Origin: Pseudomonas izuensis | GTDB lineage: Bacteria > Pseudomonadota > Gammaproteobacteria > Pseudomonadales > Pseudomonadaceae | Assembly: GCF_009861505.1 (NCBI RefSeq) | Contig: NZ_WTFT01000003.1 | Location: 147,384 to 211,383, forward strand | Direction: 5' to 3' | Length of the DNA stretch: 64,000 nt | Shown: one piece after another, positions 39,707 through 49,171 of the stretch | How positions within the stretch are numbered: the stretch's first letter is position 1 | Layout: each line of letters starts with the position of its first letter | Notes under the pieces: model-generated | Databases searched by the model: none | Seen by the model: only the letters and a program-made list of their open reading frames with translations | What the model was told of the DNA's origin: nothing | Position numbers and translations under genes: made by a program

Positions 39707-40829
39707 ATCCATTTCCGGCCTGCCCCTTCGCCCCCTGAACTTGAGCATGCGAAACAGCGCTGTCGCGGGTTTGATGCTGGTGACTTTGACCCTGGCGGGT
39801 TGCGGCGGCACCTTGTCTGGTGCAGGCCCGTACAAAGGCGATATCGAAAGCAAAAGCCAGAGCGCGGCGTATGACCTGGTGGACATCAACGCCAACACCA
39901 TCGCGCCGTTCATGCGCCCAGCCGCCAAGCCGACCAAAGCCAAAATCACCAGCCCCCTGGCGCAAAGCGTGCGCCTGATGGGCGGCGACGTGATCAATGT
40001 GCTGATTACCGACAACGCGCCGGAAGGCAGCGGCCTGTTCGCCCCGCTCTCCACGGGCGGCACCCAACTCAAGGTGCGCATCGACGACAAGGGGATGATC
40101 TCCCTGCCCTACGTTGGCCATCAGTTCGTCGCCGGCATGACCCTGATCCAGGTCGAAGACATGATCCGCCAGAAGCTCAAGGGCGTGACCACCGACGTGC
40201 AGGCGCACGTGGATCTGGTGGGTGATCTGTCGGGTTCGGTGTTGGTCGCCGGCGCAGTGAAAGCCCCAGGGCGATTCTCCACCCTGCAGGGTCCGCTGAC
40301 CTTGCTGGATGCGGTCAACCAGGCGGGTGGCCCGGTGATGGAGCCGCATTTGGTCAACGTCACGGTACGTAATGGTGCTCAAGCCAGCACCTACAACTAC
40401 GAAGATATCCTGGCCGGTAACAACTTCGTCCTGAAGCCCAATTCGGAAGTGATCCTGGACCGTGCGCGCCAGCGCTTTGTGGCGATGGGTGCTGTGGGCG
40501 AGCCAGGCTTGCACGACCTGCCGGCACAGAACGCCAGTCTGTTGGATGCACTGGGTTCCGTGGGCGGCCTGAAAGAAGCCAATGCAAACCCACAGGGTGT
40601 ATTCGTGTTCCGGATGGGGGAAGCCACCCCTACTCAAGTGGCCAAACCCATTGTCATGCGTATTGACATGCGTGATCCGGCTGCAATCTTTTACGCCCGC
40701 CAAGTCATGCTAAAGCCGGATGACACGATTTATGTCACCAACGCGGCTGTGTACGAGTGGCAAAAAATTATCGGACCCATCGTACAGACCCTTGTACTGG
40801 GTCGAGCCGTGGGCGTGAGCCCCAACTAA
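39699..40829 (+). CDS. kpsD: Outer-membrane polysaccharide export lipoprotein, Wza/KpsD family
   Basis: 376 residues. A signal region ends in a lipobox LTLAGC (Cys35 from the GTG start). It is followed by a polysaccharide-export domain (about 85-185; GGDVINVLITDNAPEGSG) and SLBB repeats (VLVAGAVKAPGRFSTLQG and FVAMGAVGEPGLHDLPAQ). It forms the outer-membrane exit of the capsule. It is Wza-like in length; E. coli KpsD is longer and not a lipoprotein. The GTG at 39699 has GAGG 6 nt upstream and overlaps the kpsE stop, indicating coupling. An internal ATG at 39747 would give a more ordinary signal peptide. Confidence 0.85.
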   Translation: MIKSISGLPLRPLNLSMRNSAVAGLMLVTLTLAGCGGTLSGAGPYKGDIESKSQSAAYDLVDINANTIAPFMRPAAKPTKAKITSPLAQSVRLMGGDVINVLITDNAPEGSGLFAPLSTGGTQLKVRIDDKGMISLPYVGHQFVAGMTLIQVEDMIRQKLKGVTTDVQAHVDLVGDLSGSVLVAGAVKAPGRFSTLQGPLTLLDAVNQAGGPVMEPHLVNVTVRNGAQASTYNYEDILAGNNFVLKPNSEVILDRARQRFVAMGAVGEPGLHDLPAQNASLLDALGSVGGLKEANANPQGVFVFRMGEATPTQVAKPIVMRIDMRDPAAIFYARQVMLKPDDTIYVTNAAVYEWQKIIGPIVQTLVLGRAVGVSPN

Positions 40830-40862
40830 GCAAGAAAGACAGTAAACACCTACGTGAATGCC

Positions 40863-40881
40863 GCCATGACCCTGTCATGGC
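40863..40881. other. Stem-loop after kpsD
   Basis: A perfect 8-bp stem GCCATGAC/GTCATGGC with a CCT loop lies 33 bp after the kpsD stop. There is no T tract, so it is not a classical terminator; it could protect mRNA ends or bind a regulator. Confidence 0.4.
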
Positions 40882-41047
40882 GACAATCCAAATCGATATT
40901 TACTTTGAGTTGAGTGTTTGTTGGGCCAGTGAATTTTGTACAGCACTAACAAGTTAAAAGACAGGGATGTCACATACTGGACTTTCTATAAGCTGACTCA
41001 AGGATTGCCCCGGCAGGAAACACTCCAGCAGATTTCAAGGAACTTGA

Positions 41048-44000
41048 ATGAACGTCCTTTTCTATCTGGAGCCCGCCATTGAGCTGGGCAATCCTGAATT
41101 TCGATACGCTACGCTTCGCAGCTCAATCGTGCCGCAAGTTGCCGCACTGCGTGGTGCCGGTGTAAACGTCCACTGCATCGTCAGCCAGGTCATTGCTGAA
41201 CGCGCATTGCGTGACGGCCACGTCGCTGCAATCGGCTCGATGTCGACCATCGATCCGCTGGACTGGACCGAAGGCGAAAACACCCTTGAACGTTCGCTCA
41301 GGCATCAAGCCAAGGACTACAAGGATGGTGAGCACGCGCGTCTCGGCGAACTGCTTAAGTCCGGCATCCCGGAAGGGTTCGAACCCGACGTCATTATCGT
41401 CTGGGAATCCCCTATGTCGTTCCTTGGAGAGATCTTTACCAAGGCGCGCATTGTTTATCAGATGCCGGGGTTTTTCTCCCGCGCGCCATTTGCCAATCTG
41501 GTCGCGTTTGACACCGGCCTTCTCGGCGATAGTACCTCTCCAGCAGATCGGTCTGTCAGCCGGGCAGAACTGGAAGCCCTCGAAACCCTGCGTGATCACG
41601 AAGCACGGTTCCTGGATTCGATTGCTCCAACGCAAGTGGCAATCAACGACCTTAAACAACGCTTTCGTAGCGTGATCCTGTTGCCATTGCAGATTGATGG
41701 CTACTTCATGATCAACTCTGTACTGGGCCGCCGCAGCCAATTCGATGTGCTGGTCGACATCATGGGGCGTATTCCGGCCAACCAGGCCTTGGTAGTGACC
41801 AACTACTGGTCAGGCCAGACACGAAGTGCCGTCCTGACAGAGCAAAACATCAGCTACCTGCGCTCGCGCTTTGCGAACTTCGCTTACTTCGAAAACTTCG
41901 ACAAAATTCCGTCAGTATCGCAGTTGCTGGTTCCTGAGATGGATGGCGTTATCACCATCTCCTCCTCCCTCGGTTATCAGGCAGCATTCTGGCAAAAACC
42001 TTTGCTGACACTGGGTGCCAGTCATATCACGCCATTCGCGACGACCAACGACTGGAATGAATTCTTTGCCCAGGTAACGGCGGGAGAGCCGATCGTACGA
42101 GATGATCTGATCATTTCAACAATCAGCTCCAAGCACCTTCCGACTCAAATGCTTGAGGAAGATGGCAAAGGCTACGCAGCCTGGCTTCGAAAACTCGTCG
42201 CTCGCCCTGCCGGGGATTTCCCACGCTGGACCGATAGCGAGCCTTTGGCCAATACACTATTGAATCTTCGCCGCGAACCCGAATACCTGAAGCAGCTTGG
42301 CTATTTCAATCTGGTACGTGAAGAGTCATCAATGGATCACTGCCGGGAGCTGTCGCAGCAGATTCAGCGGTACCCGATTATCTCGTTCGACGTTTTCGAT
42401 ACGCTTTTGTATCGACCATTCAAATCGCCTTCCGACATGTTTGAGTTTATGTCGGATGAAGTCCGCGAGATTTGCAACCTTCCATCCCTGGACTTTCGTG
42501 CAGCGCGGCGCGCCGCAGAAAAAGCCGCTTTCGAGGAGGCTATTGCACGTGGCGACGGTGAGACCCGGATCGATGAAATCTATCAGGCATTCGCGGAGCA
42601 AACGGGCGTAGGCCAGGAACTGGCGGAGCGTGTTCAGCAGCTCGAAATGCAGATGGAAATGGACATCCTCTATCCAAGGTTGTCGGGCTTCAAGGCATTC
42701 AATGAAGCCCGCAGCCTGGGCAAGCGCATCATCATCATTTCCGATATGTACCTGCCCCGCGACTTCCTCGAAGCCATCCTCAAAAAGAATGGCTACGAAG
42801 GTTATGAGCGCTTTTACGTTTCGTCCGAAGCGCGCGTCAAGAAACACAACGGCCGGCTATTCGATCACGTCCTCGAAGACATGAAGGTCGATCCGAAAAC
42901 GATTCTCCATGTAGGGGACAACGTTGCCGCCGACGTCGTAAAAGCCAAAGAACGCAATATCAAACCGTTCCACCTGGTCAAGGCGTCGGAAGTCTTTGCA
43001 GAGTGCGACAGCTTCAAGACGCCCTGGTCCCGCGATGAAGAGCGCCACTCCCTCGACTGGAAGATGATGCTCGCTGTCGCGGGCAATCGATTCCATGACA
43101 ACCCTTATTTGCCACATCGGCGCGGAACCCTGTTCTGTGGCGATCCTTGGCGCCTGGGCTACTACGGCCAAGGCCCAATGCTCCTGGGCTATACCAAGTG
43201 GTTGATGGAAAAAGCCATTCGCGACGGTGTGAAACGTCTGTACTTCCTGTCTCGCGACGGCTTGATCATGAAGGAAGCATACGACCGCATCGCCCAGAAC
43301 TACCCTGAGGCGCCAAGCAGCCATTACCTGCTCTGCTCGCGCAGGGCCGTAAATCTGGCCAAGGTGCGCGACGAACACGGCGTAATGGATCTGCTGCAAG
43401 TGGACTATGCACGCACGACCATCCAGCACCTGCTTTCGTCTCGTTTTGGTGTTTATCCAGCCAATGTCCCGGCCGAGATCCTCTCAAAACACGATCTGAC
43501 CCTCGAGACGATCGTCACCAATAAACATCAGGAAATGCTCAAGCCGTTTTTCCTTGATCTGCTTCCGCTCATCGTTGACGCGGCCAGCAAAGAGCGGGCG
43601 AATTACCTTGAATATCTGGAAGGAACAGGTCTGCTTGATGACGGTAAGGTTGCCCTGGTTGACATCGGGTATGCCGGTACCATGCAGGAATCCCTGTATC
43701 TGCTGACTGATCGCAAGAAGTTGTTTGGCGGTTACTATTTGATGACCTTCCGCCAGGCACTCAAGCGCGTCGATGCTTACGGTATGCCGATCAGAGGTTA
43801 CCTGGGCGAGTTCGTGGACCGTCACGACACCCACCATCCGTTCTGCCGAAATGTCCCACTCTACGAAACATTGTTCAGTAGCGTGGACACCTCCTTTGTC
43901 CGCATGGACCGTGACTGGAATGGCCGCCTCACCCCGATTTTCATGGAGCGCTTCGCAGCCGAGGCAAAACGTGAAGAGGTCGTGCATCGTATCCATAAGG

Positions 44001-44521
44001 GGGCACTGAGCTTTATTGAAGAAACAGCGCGCATCTTTGGCAGTCGCTTGAAAAATCTGGATATCGAGCCCGTCAAATCGCTACGCGTGCTCGAGAGATT
44101 TTTCAGTGATCCGCATCCGGTGGATGCACAGATGTTTGCCGGCCTTGTTTTTGAAGATGCCTATGGCGGCGCAGGCTTGAAGATAGTTCTTCCTGAAGAA
44201 AACAATCTAGAAGCCAACTGCGTGTGGAAAGTCGGCGCAAACGCCTTAAAGGCTCAGCAACCAAACGCCGCTTCCGCACAAACTATTCAAATTAAATTGG
44301 CACCCGAAAAAACCAAAACAGGACCCGTTGTTGCATCCATGCATGACGGCAAGAAAAACAACTACCTGGAGCAACGCTTTATTCACTGGTTAGTAAAAAA
44401 GACATCGAATGAAAAGAAAGTAAAGAAATTTGAACTTACCCCGGAACGTTTTTTTGCTGACTCGAAGTCTGCGCACGTAAGACTACTTGGAAGTATTTAC
44501 ATGCGAAGAGCCAAAAACTAA
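41048..44521 (+). CDS. Large capsule-locus protein: KpsS-like glycosyltransferase region fused to HAD-type hydrolase
   Basis: 1157 residues. The N-terminal part (about 1-420) contains DGVITISSSLGYQAAFWQKPLLTL, which parallels the KpsS segment GVITVNSTVGGSSLMHNVPT. It may therefore be a capsule-synthesis glycosyltransferase-like domain. A HAD domain follows (about 435-660): motif I SFDVFDTLLYR, motif II IIIISDMYLPRDF, and motif III/IV KKHNGRLFDH...ILHVGDNVAADV. The C-terminal region (about 700-1050) has a second HAD-like start LYFLSRDGLIMKEAYDRI. This resembles COG5610 HAD proteins of surface polysaccharide loci. Activity is unknown; it may be a phosphatase, nucleotidyl- or glycosyltransferase acting on the repeat unit. 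AAGGA lies 7 nt before the ATG. The 3' third has more AT than its neighbours. Confidence 0.7.
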   Translation: MNVLFYLEPAIELGNPEFRYATLRSSIVPQVAALRGAGVNVHCIVSQVIAERALRDGHVAAIGSMSTIDPLDWTEGENTLERSLRHQAKDYKDGEHARLGELLKSGIPEGFEPDVIIVWESPMSFLGEIFTKARIVYQMPGFFSRAPFANLVAFDTGLLGDSTSPADRSVSRAELEALETLRDHEARFLDSIAPTQVAINDLKQRFRSVILLPLQIDGYFMINSVLGRRSQFDVLVDIMGRIPANQALVVTNYWSGQTRSAVLTEQNISYLRSRFANFAYFENFDKIPSVSQLLVPEMDGVITISSSLGYQAAFWQKPLLTLGASHITPFATTNDWNEFFAQVTAGEPIVRDDLIISTISSKHLPTQMLEEDGKGYAAWLRKLVARPAGDFPRWTDSEPLANTLLNLRREPEYLKQLGYFNLVREESSMDHCRELSQQIQRYPIISFDVFDTLLYRPFKSPSDMFEFMSDEVREICNLPSLDFRAARRAAEKAAFEEAIARGDGETRIDEIYQAFAEQTGVGQELAERVQQLEMQMEMDILYPRLSGFKAFNEARSLGKRIIIISDMYLPRDFLEAILKKNGYEGYERFYVSSEARVKKHNGRLFDHVLEDMKVDPKTILHVGDNVAADVVKAKERNIKPFHLVKASEVFAECDSFKTPWSRDEERHSLDWKMMLAVAGNRFHDNPYLPHRRGTLFCGDPWRLGYYGQGPMLLGYTKWLMEKAIRDGVKRLYFLSRDGLIMKEAYDRIAQNYPEAPSSHYLLCSRRAVNLAKVRDEHGVMDLLQVDYARTTIQHLLSSRFGVYPANVPAEILSKHDLTLETIVTNKHQEMLKPFFLDLLPLIVDAASKERANYLEYLEGTGLLDDGKVALVDIGYAGTMQESLYLLTDRKKLFGGYYLMTFRQALKRVDAYGMPIRGYLGEFVDRHDTHHPFCRNVPLYETLFSSVDTSFVRMDRDWNGRLTPIFMERFAAEAKREEVVHRIHKGALSFIEETARIFGSRLKNLDIEPVKSLRVLERFFSDPHPVDAQMFAGLVFEDAYGGAGLKIVLPEENNLEANCVWKVGANALKAQQPNAASAQTIQIKLAPEKTKTGPVVASMHDGKKNNYLEQRFIHWLVKKTSNEKKVKKFELTPERFFADSKSAHVRLLGSIYMRRAKN

Positions 44522-44533
44522 CCACAATAGCAA

Positions 44534-44567
44534 AGCTTGCCCTGAGGCTGACGCTAAAGGGCAAGCT
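44534..44567 (+). terminator. Possible terminator hairpin after the GT/HAD gene
   Basis: A 10-bp stem AGCTTGCCCT/AGGGCAAGCT with a 14-base loop lies 12 nt after the stop. A T tract is missing, so this is a weak call. The remaining bases to 44802 are AT-rich and show nothing recognisable. Confidence 0.4.
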
Positions 44568-44802
44568 GGCTTAGCCAGCGCAAGCAATAAGCACAGAAAA
44601 AACCTGCGATAAAATTTAGGGTTTACACTCAACCGAAAGCTTGCATCCGCTAAAGTTGTCTTACTTCAACCAACAAGAAGTTAAGAGTCGAAGTGAAACA
44701 CCAGCAACGATAACAATCAGGGATTCTACCGAAGCGAACCTGAACAAATCGTCCGAGTTCGCTTGCTAGAAACACTAAAACCCCAGCTTCATGAATGACA
44801 CG

Positions 44803-45495
44803 CTATACCACAGGTGCAATGTCTCGAAACTCTGCCAATGCCAAAGTAAGATCTTGAGCAGCCCTTTGGTCATCTTGGCGCAAGATATGCAGCACTTTGC
44901 TGAGACGATCAGTAGCAGCTACAACATCAATCGTCTGATGTTGAACGCGAGGAAGTGGCACTACTTCAATATTAGCGACAGCTCTGATTGCCCCTAGATG
45001 AAACATATCAGCGGCGAACCCCGGATCACAAACAACCAAGGCGCCATCGATGCACTCTCCAGGACGAATTTCCATCCCGGCATGTAGCTCTGCATTAAAA
45101 AACTCAATATAACGCCGATCCACTACACCCAGCATATCCGGATCAATACTTGCTTGCGGGCTGAATGCCAGCACGTGCTTTGCTTGTAATTTAACGGAAA
45201 ATTTTAGAGCTGCATAACCGCCCATACTAAAGCCATAGCAAATAACCTCCTTGTACCGGGCTAATACAGGGCGAATCACCTCAAATATTTTTTCGAAATC
45301 TGAAACCGGATACCAATGCGGATGTTTTGGAACCAATCCAATACAAGCTATACCTAACTTCTCAGTTGCTGCCTGCCCCCAAAATGTACGCCGGCCGGGT
45401 TTCCCCATGTGGCCGAAAGTGATCATTAGATAATCAGATGTGCCCGGTTGAAAAAAGGCGCACGTGTGATCTGTCTCGATCAATAATTCGGTCAT
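44803..45495 (-). CDS. Alpha/beta hydrolase-like protein
   Basis: 230 residues with the nucleophile elbow GFSMGGYAAL (Ser90) of alpha/beta hydrolases. An upstream strand-loop ends in FGHMGKPGRRTFWG. A likely His lies in RVQHQTIDV. GAGGGG is 5 nt before the ATG. It sits on the minus strand inside the capsule locus, in the AT-richest part of the window, which suggests separate acquisition. Related proteins occur in polysaccharide loci where they may remove acyl groups, but nothing in the sequence fixes the substrate. Confidence 0.65.
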   Translation of the reverse strand: MTELLIETDHTCAFFQPGTSDYLMITFGHMGKPGRRTFWGQAATEKLGIACIGLVPKHPHWYPVSDFEKIFEVIRPVLARYKEVICYGFSMGGYAALKFSVKLQAKHVLAFSPQASIDPDMLGVVDRRYIEFFNAELHAGMEIRPGECIDGALVVCDPGFAADMFHLGAIRAVANIEVVPLPRVQHQTIDVVAATDRLSKVLHILRQDDQRAAQDLTLALAEFRDIAPVV

Positions 45496-45578
45496 ACTTC
45501 CCCTCAGGTTGCCGGTGGTTGTCCCGGCTATTACTCAATTTTTTATTAGGCTATGCAGAATCAACCTCTGACCGCCGT

Positions 45579-45707
45579 TTATTCAGCATTTAGCAGGCGC
45601 TGAAGACGCATTAGTTCTTCGGCTGAAATCAAAAAAAGTTTAGATACTCCCGCCCCTGCACAACGACGACAATGATTTACCTTTGAGACAGATAGGCATG
45701 AAAACAA
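45579..45707 (-). CDS. Possible small ORF with CxxC motif (42 aa)
   Basis: A TTG at 45707 opens 42 codons: FSCLSVSKVNHCRRCAGAG, then an amphipathic helix ISAEELMRLQRLLNAE, stop TAA. It lies between kdsD and the alpha/beta hydrolase gene on the same strand. There is no Shine-Dalgarno before the TTG, and the frame is closed by a stop ten codons further upstream. It may be a short zinc-binding peptide, the tail of a decayed gene, or chance. Confidence 0.2.
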   Translation of the reverse strand: MFSCLSVSKVNHCRRCAGAGVSKLFLISAEELMRLQRLLNAE

Positions 45708-45754
45708 TCTAATAAGGGGAATGGCTATCCAGTCGAGTCACAAGACCAACCGTC

Positions 45755-46690
45755 TCAGTCAAAAATCTCCACAACCCCCACCACCTCATCCCCACCATCC
45801 GCTGTCACCGGCAACGCCCGAATTTTGTGCTCCAGCATATAAGCTTCAGCCTCGGACAACTGCGCAGAGGCTTTAACCGTGTGCGGGTTCGGTGTCAGGA
45901 AAGTCGCCACGTTTTCGTTCACGACACCTGGATTGCCCAGCAGTGCGCGACGCAGGTCACCGTCGGTGACGATGCCGATCAACTTGTCTTGCTCCATCAC
46001 CAAGGCGAGGCCCAGGCGGCTGGAGGTCATGACCAGCAGGCAGTCGTGGAATGAGGTGTCGCGGGTGACTTTGGGGATGTTGGTGTGCATGACGTCGCTC
46101 ACGCGGGTCAGCAGTTTGCGGCCGAGGCTGCCGCCGGGGTGGTAGCGGGCGAAGTCCATCGGTTTGAAATCGAGGGCGCTGATCAGGGCAACGGCGAGTG
46201 CGTCGCCCATGGCCATGGTCGCCAGGGTCGAGGTGGTGGGGGCCAGGTTGTTCGGGCACACCTCGCGCTCTACCGAGATGTCGAGCCAGATGTCGGCGTG
46301 TTTGGCCAGGGTGGATTGGCCGTTGCCGGTCATGGCGATGATCTTGTTGCCGAAGGATTTCAGGCTCGGGATCAGCTTGATCACTTCTTCCGTTTCGCCG
46401 CTGTAGGAAATCAGGATCAGGACGTCAATCGGCTTGAGCATGCCGAGGTCGCCGTGGAAGGCTTCGGCCGGGTGCAGGAACAGGCTCGGAGTGCCGGTGG
46501 AAGCGAAGGTGGCGACCATTTTCTGGCCGATCAAACCGGACTTGCCCATGCCGCATACCGCCGCACGGCCTTTGCAACCGAGGATCAGTTCGACGGCGCG
46601 CTGGAATTCGCCATCCAGGCGTTCTGCAAGTTGACTGATGGCTTGTGCCTGGGCGCACAGCGCTTCTTTGGCGATGGGAAGGTGATTCAT
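45755..46690 (-). CDS. kdsD: Arabinose-5-phosphate isomerase, KdsD/KpsF family
   Basis: 311 residues. It converts ribulose 5-phosphate to arabinose 5-phosphate, the first step to Kdo. An N-terminal SIS domain (about 30-170) has GMGKSGLIGQKMVATFASTGT and PAEAFHGDLGML. Two CBS domains follow (about 200-311; VMHTNIPKVTRDTSFHDCL and TPNPHTVKASAQLSEAEA). In group 2 capsule loci a second copy (KpsF) supplies extra Kdo for the poly-Kdo linker, which fits its place beside kpsC and kpsS. The ATG at 46690 begins MNHLPIAKEAL; the Shine-Dalgarno is weak. It is divergent from kpsC. Confidence 0.9.
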   Translation of the reverse strand: MNHLPIAKEALCAQAQAISQLAERLDGEFQRAVELILGCKGRAAVCGMGKSGLIGQKMVATFASTGTPSLFLHPAEAFHGDLGMLKPIDVLILISYSGETEEVIKLIPSLKSFGNKIIAMTGNGQSTLAKHADIWLDISVEREVCPNNLAPTTSTLATMAMGDALAVALISALDFKPMDFARYHPGGSLGRKLLTRVSDVMHTNIPKVTRDTSFHDCLLVMTSSRLGLALVMEQDKLIGIVTDGDLRRALLGNPGVVNENVATFLTPNPHTVKASAQLSEAEAYMLEHKIRALPVTADGGDEVVGVVEIFD

Positions 46691-47143
46691 GGGGACGTTA
46701 TCGTTCCTTGATTTTGGGGGCGCGTATGTTAGCGGCTCATTGCCAGCGAGGGAATGTTGATATCGCGGACGCGGCAAGCTGGAGCCGCTGCGTGAGTTTA
46801 TGGGCGCGATTGCGTTGATGTCTGTCGGCGACTGTTACGCCCTCTTCGCTGGCAAGCCAGCTCCTACAATGTGCGAGGCCCTTCCTTGATTCGGCTTGAT
46901 AGTCAAGCGCCTTGAGCGGCTCGCCATGACCGCTCATCGGACAAGTCACTTTCCTACAACTGTCAAGTTTAAAAAAATCACATTTTTTGTGAAAAAGTTG
47001 TTAGAAAAGGGGCGTTTTGGTGAATGGCAGTTGGCCATTTGTATTATCATTTGCGCCACATTTGATTGAGCATTTTCTTCAGGCACGCACTGATTCGTGA
47101 CTGACAAGAGAGTGCGCTCGTTTATGGATATCCGCTGTTTTTT
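46691..47143. other. Divergent kdsD/kpsC intergenic region
   Basis: 453 bases. After the decayed REPIN comes an AT-rich tract with an inverted repeat TCACA-N5-TGTGA (46978-46992) and a -10-like TATTAT (47042-47047). These are possible promoter parts for the kpsC operon, but no clear -35 is visible. No gene seen. Confidence 0.5.
46735..46868. repeat. Decayed REPIN in the kdsD-kpsC gap
   Basis: The right arm CTTCGCTGGCAAGCCAGCTCCTACA (about 46844-46867) is intact. The left arm (ATTGCCAGCGAGGG, 46740-46753) is truncated. Confidence 0.65.
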
Positions 47144-49171
47144 ATGGACAATGCCGCTACACGTCGCTCTTTGCTGATTTTGTCTAAAGGTGCGCAACAA
47201 ATCCCCACCCTTTGCGCCTTGCTGCCCGAGTATCGGCTGCTGCGTGGAACGGTGCGCGACATTGCCCAGGCCGATGAAGTCCTCGCGTGGGGACGCAAAC
47301 CCAGCGCATTGCGCGCTCAAGCCGTAGCTCGAGAGGCTGGCTTGCCGCTGCTCACCGTCGAAGACGGCTTTTTGCGCTCGGTAGGTCTGGGCGTCGAAGA
47401 CCCACCACTGTCATTGATCGTCGATCCGCTGGGCATCTACTACGACGCCACCGCCCCTTCTCGCCTGGAACAACTGATTGCCGAACCGCTGACAGACGCG
47501 CAGATGCTGCGCGCCCGCGCGTTACAGGCGAGCTGGTGCGAGGAGCGTGTGTCCAAATACAACGGCGCCCGCATTGAAACCTGCGTATTGCCGCAGCCCT
47601 GCGTGCTGGTGGCCGATCAGACCCGCGGCGATGCGTCGTTGCAGGGCGCTACTGTCGCTGATTTCCAGCGCATGCTTGAAGCCGCACTGGCCCGGCATCC
47701 GCAGTGCACGGTGGTGGTGAAGGTTCACCCGGACGTGGTGGCCGGGCGCAAGCAAGGTCACTTTGACCTGGCGGCGCTGCGCAAACAGCCACGAGTTCAT
47801 CTGATCAGCGAAAACGTTCACCCGGCCGAGCTGCTGCCTGCCGTTCAGGCTGTGTACGTGATGACCTCGCAACTGGGCTTCGATGCCTTGTTGTGGGGCG
47901 TACCGGTGCATACCTTTGGCATGCCGTTCTATGCCGGTTGGGGTTTGACCACCGATGCCCTGCCCGCCCCTGCGCGGCGCCACCCCGTCAGCCTTGAACA
48001 ATTGTTGCATGCCGCGTTGGTGGAGTACCCGCGTTACGTCGATCCGGAAACGGGGGCGCCCTGTCAGCCGGAGACCGTTTTGGCGTGGCTTGGTTTGCAA
48101 CGGCGGATGCGCAGTCGGCTGCCGAAAGACTTGCGGATGGTCGGCTTCAGCAAATGGAAACAGCCATTAGTGCTGGATTTTTTCAACGGTTCGTCCATTC
48201 GTTTCCAGGGACGTTTTTCCCGTCAGCGCGCCTCAACTGCGGTCATCACTTGGGGGTGTCAGCACGACACGCCATTGACCCAAAAAGCTGGCAAGCACCT
48301 CGGCCGCGTCGAAGACGGCTTCCTGCGCTCCGTCGGCCTGGGCGCGAAGAAAACCCGTCCGCTGTCCTGGGTGTTCGACGACCTCGGCATTTACTACGAC
48401 GCGACCCGTCCGTCGCGCCTGGAACACCTCTTGCAGAACGAACCGTGCAACCCGGGCTTGTTGCAGCGGGCAGCGGCGCTGCGTGAAGCGATCTGTGCCG
48501 CCGGTGTCACCAAATACAACTTGCCTGGCACCTCGTGGAAACGTCCCGCCGGTGTCGAGAAAGTGATTCTGGTACCGGGCCAGGTCGAGTCCGACGCCTC
48601 GATTCGTTATGGCGCGTACCGGATCCGGCGCAATCTCGATTTGCTCAAGGCAGTGCGCGAGCGCCATCCGTTGGCGTGGCTGTTGTACAAGCCGCACCCC
48701 GAAGTACTGGCGGGCACCCGTAAGGCGGGCGAAAACGAAGAACGCACCAGCGACTGGTGCAACCAAGTGGTCGGCGATGTGCCTTTCCACGAACTGTTGT
48801 CCGAGGTCGATGAGGTGCATGTACTGACCTCGCAATCAGGCTTTGAAGCCTTGTTGCGCGGTGTGCCGGTCACCACCTACGGCCAGCCGTTCTATGCCGG
48901 TTGGGGACTGACCCGCGATCAGGGCATGAGCCCTGAAGTCCAGGCACGTCGTACGCGACGCCTGAGCCTGGACGAACTGGTGGCCGCGACCCTGATCCGC
49001 TACCCGACCTATGTCAGCCGCATTACCCGAAAATTCACCACCCCCGAACGCACATTAGTAGAGATCCAGAACTGGGATGAAGTACGCACACAAGGAAGAA
49101 CTACAACATGGCGAGAGATGATTCAGCGTTTGTTCCTGACCGCATTGAAACCGCGCATGAGAAACTCGTAG
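47144..49171 (+). CDS. kpsC: Capsule beta-Kdo transferase KpsC (two-domain)
   Basis: 675 residues made of two related glycosyltransferase modules. Each has a VEDGFLRSVGLG motif (about residues 75 and 385), a DPLGIYYDAT/DDLGIYYDAT motif, and an FYAGWGLT motif near its end. In group 2 capsules KpsC extends the Kdo put on phosphatidylglycerol by KpsS, alternating linkages through its two modules. The presence of both modules argues that a poly-Kdo linker is made here. It overlaps kpsS by 64 nt. Confidence 0.93.
   Translation: MDNAATRRSLLILSKGAQQIPTLCALLPEYRLLRGTVRDIAQADEVLAWGRKPSALRAQAVAREAGLPLLTVEDGFLRSVGLGVEDPPLSLIVDPLGIYYDATAPSRLEQLIAEPLTDAQMLRARALQASWCEERVSKYNGARIETCVLPQPCVLVADQTRGDASLQGATVADFQRMLEAALARHPQCTVVVKVHPDVVAGRKQGHFDLAALRKQPRVHLISENVHPAELLPAVQAVYVMTSQLGFDALLWGVPVHTFGMPFYAGWGLTTDALPAPARRHPVSLEQLLHAALVEYPRYVDPETGAPCQPETVLAWLGLQRRMRSRLPKDLRMVGFSKWKQPLVLDFFNGSSIRFQGRFSRQRASTAVITWGCQHDTPLTQKAGKHLGRVEDGFLRSVGLGAKKTRPLSWVFDDLGIYYDATRPSRLEHLLQNEPCNPGLLQRAAALREAICAAGVTKYNLPGTSWKRPAGVEKVILVPGQVESDASIRYGAYRIRRNLDLLKAVRERHPLAWLLYKPHPEVLAGTRKAGENEERTSDWCNQVVGDVPFHELLSEVDEVHVLTSQSGFEALLRGVPVTTYGQPFYAGWGLTRDQGMSPEVQARRTRRLSLDELVAATLIRYPTYVSRITRKFTTPERTLVEIQNWDEVRTQGRTTTWREMIQRLFLTALKPRMRNS

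Noticed and set aside
40863-40881. Hairpin after kpsD as a terminator
   Set aside because: Perfect stem but no T tract on either strand, so it is listed only as a stem-loop.
46978-46992. Vfr/CRP site before kpsC
   Set aside because: The half-sites are in the reverse order (TCACA then TGTGA) and the spacing is 5, not the TGTGA-N6-TCACA arrangement.
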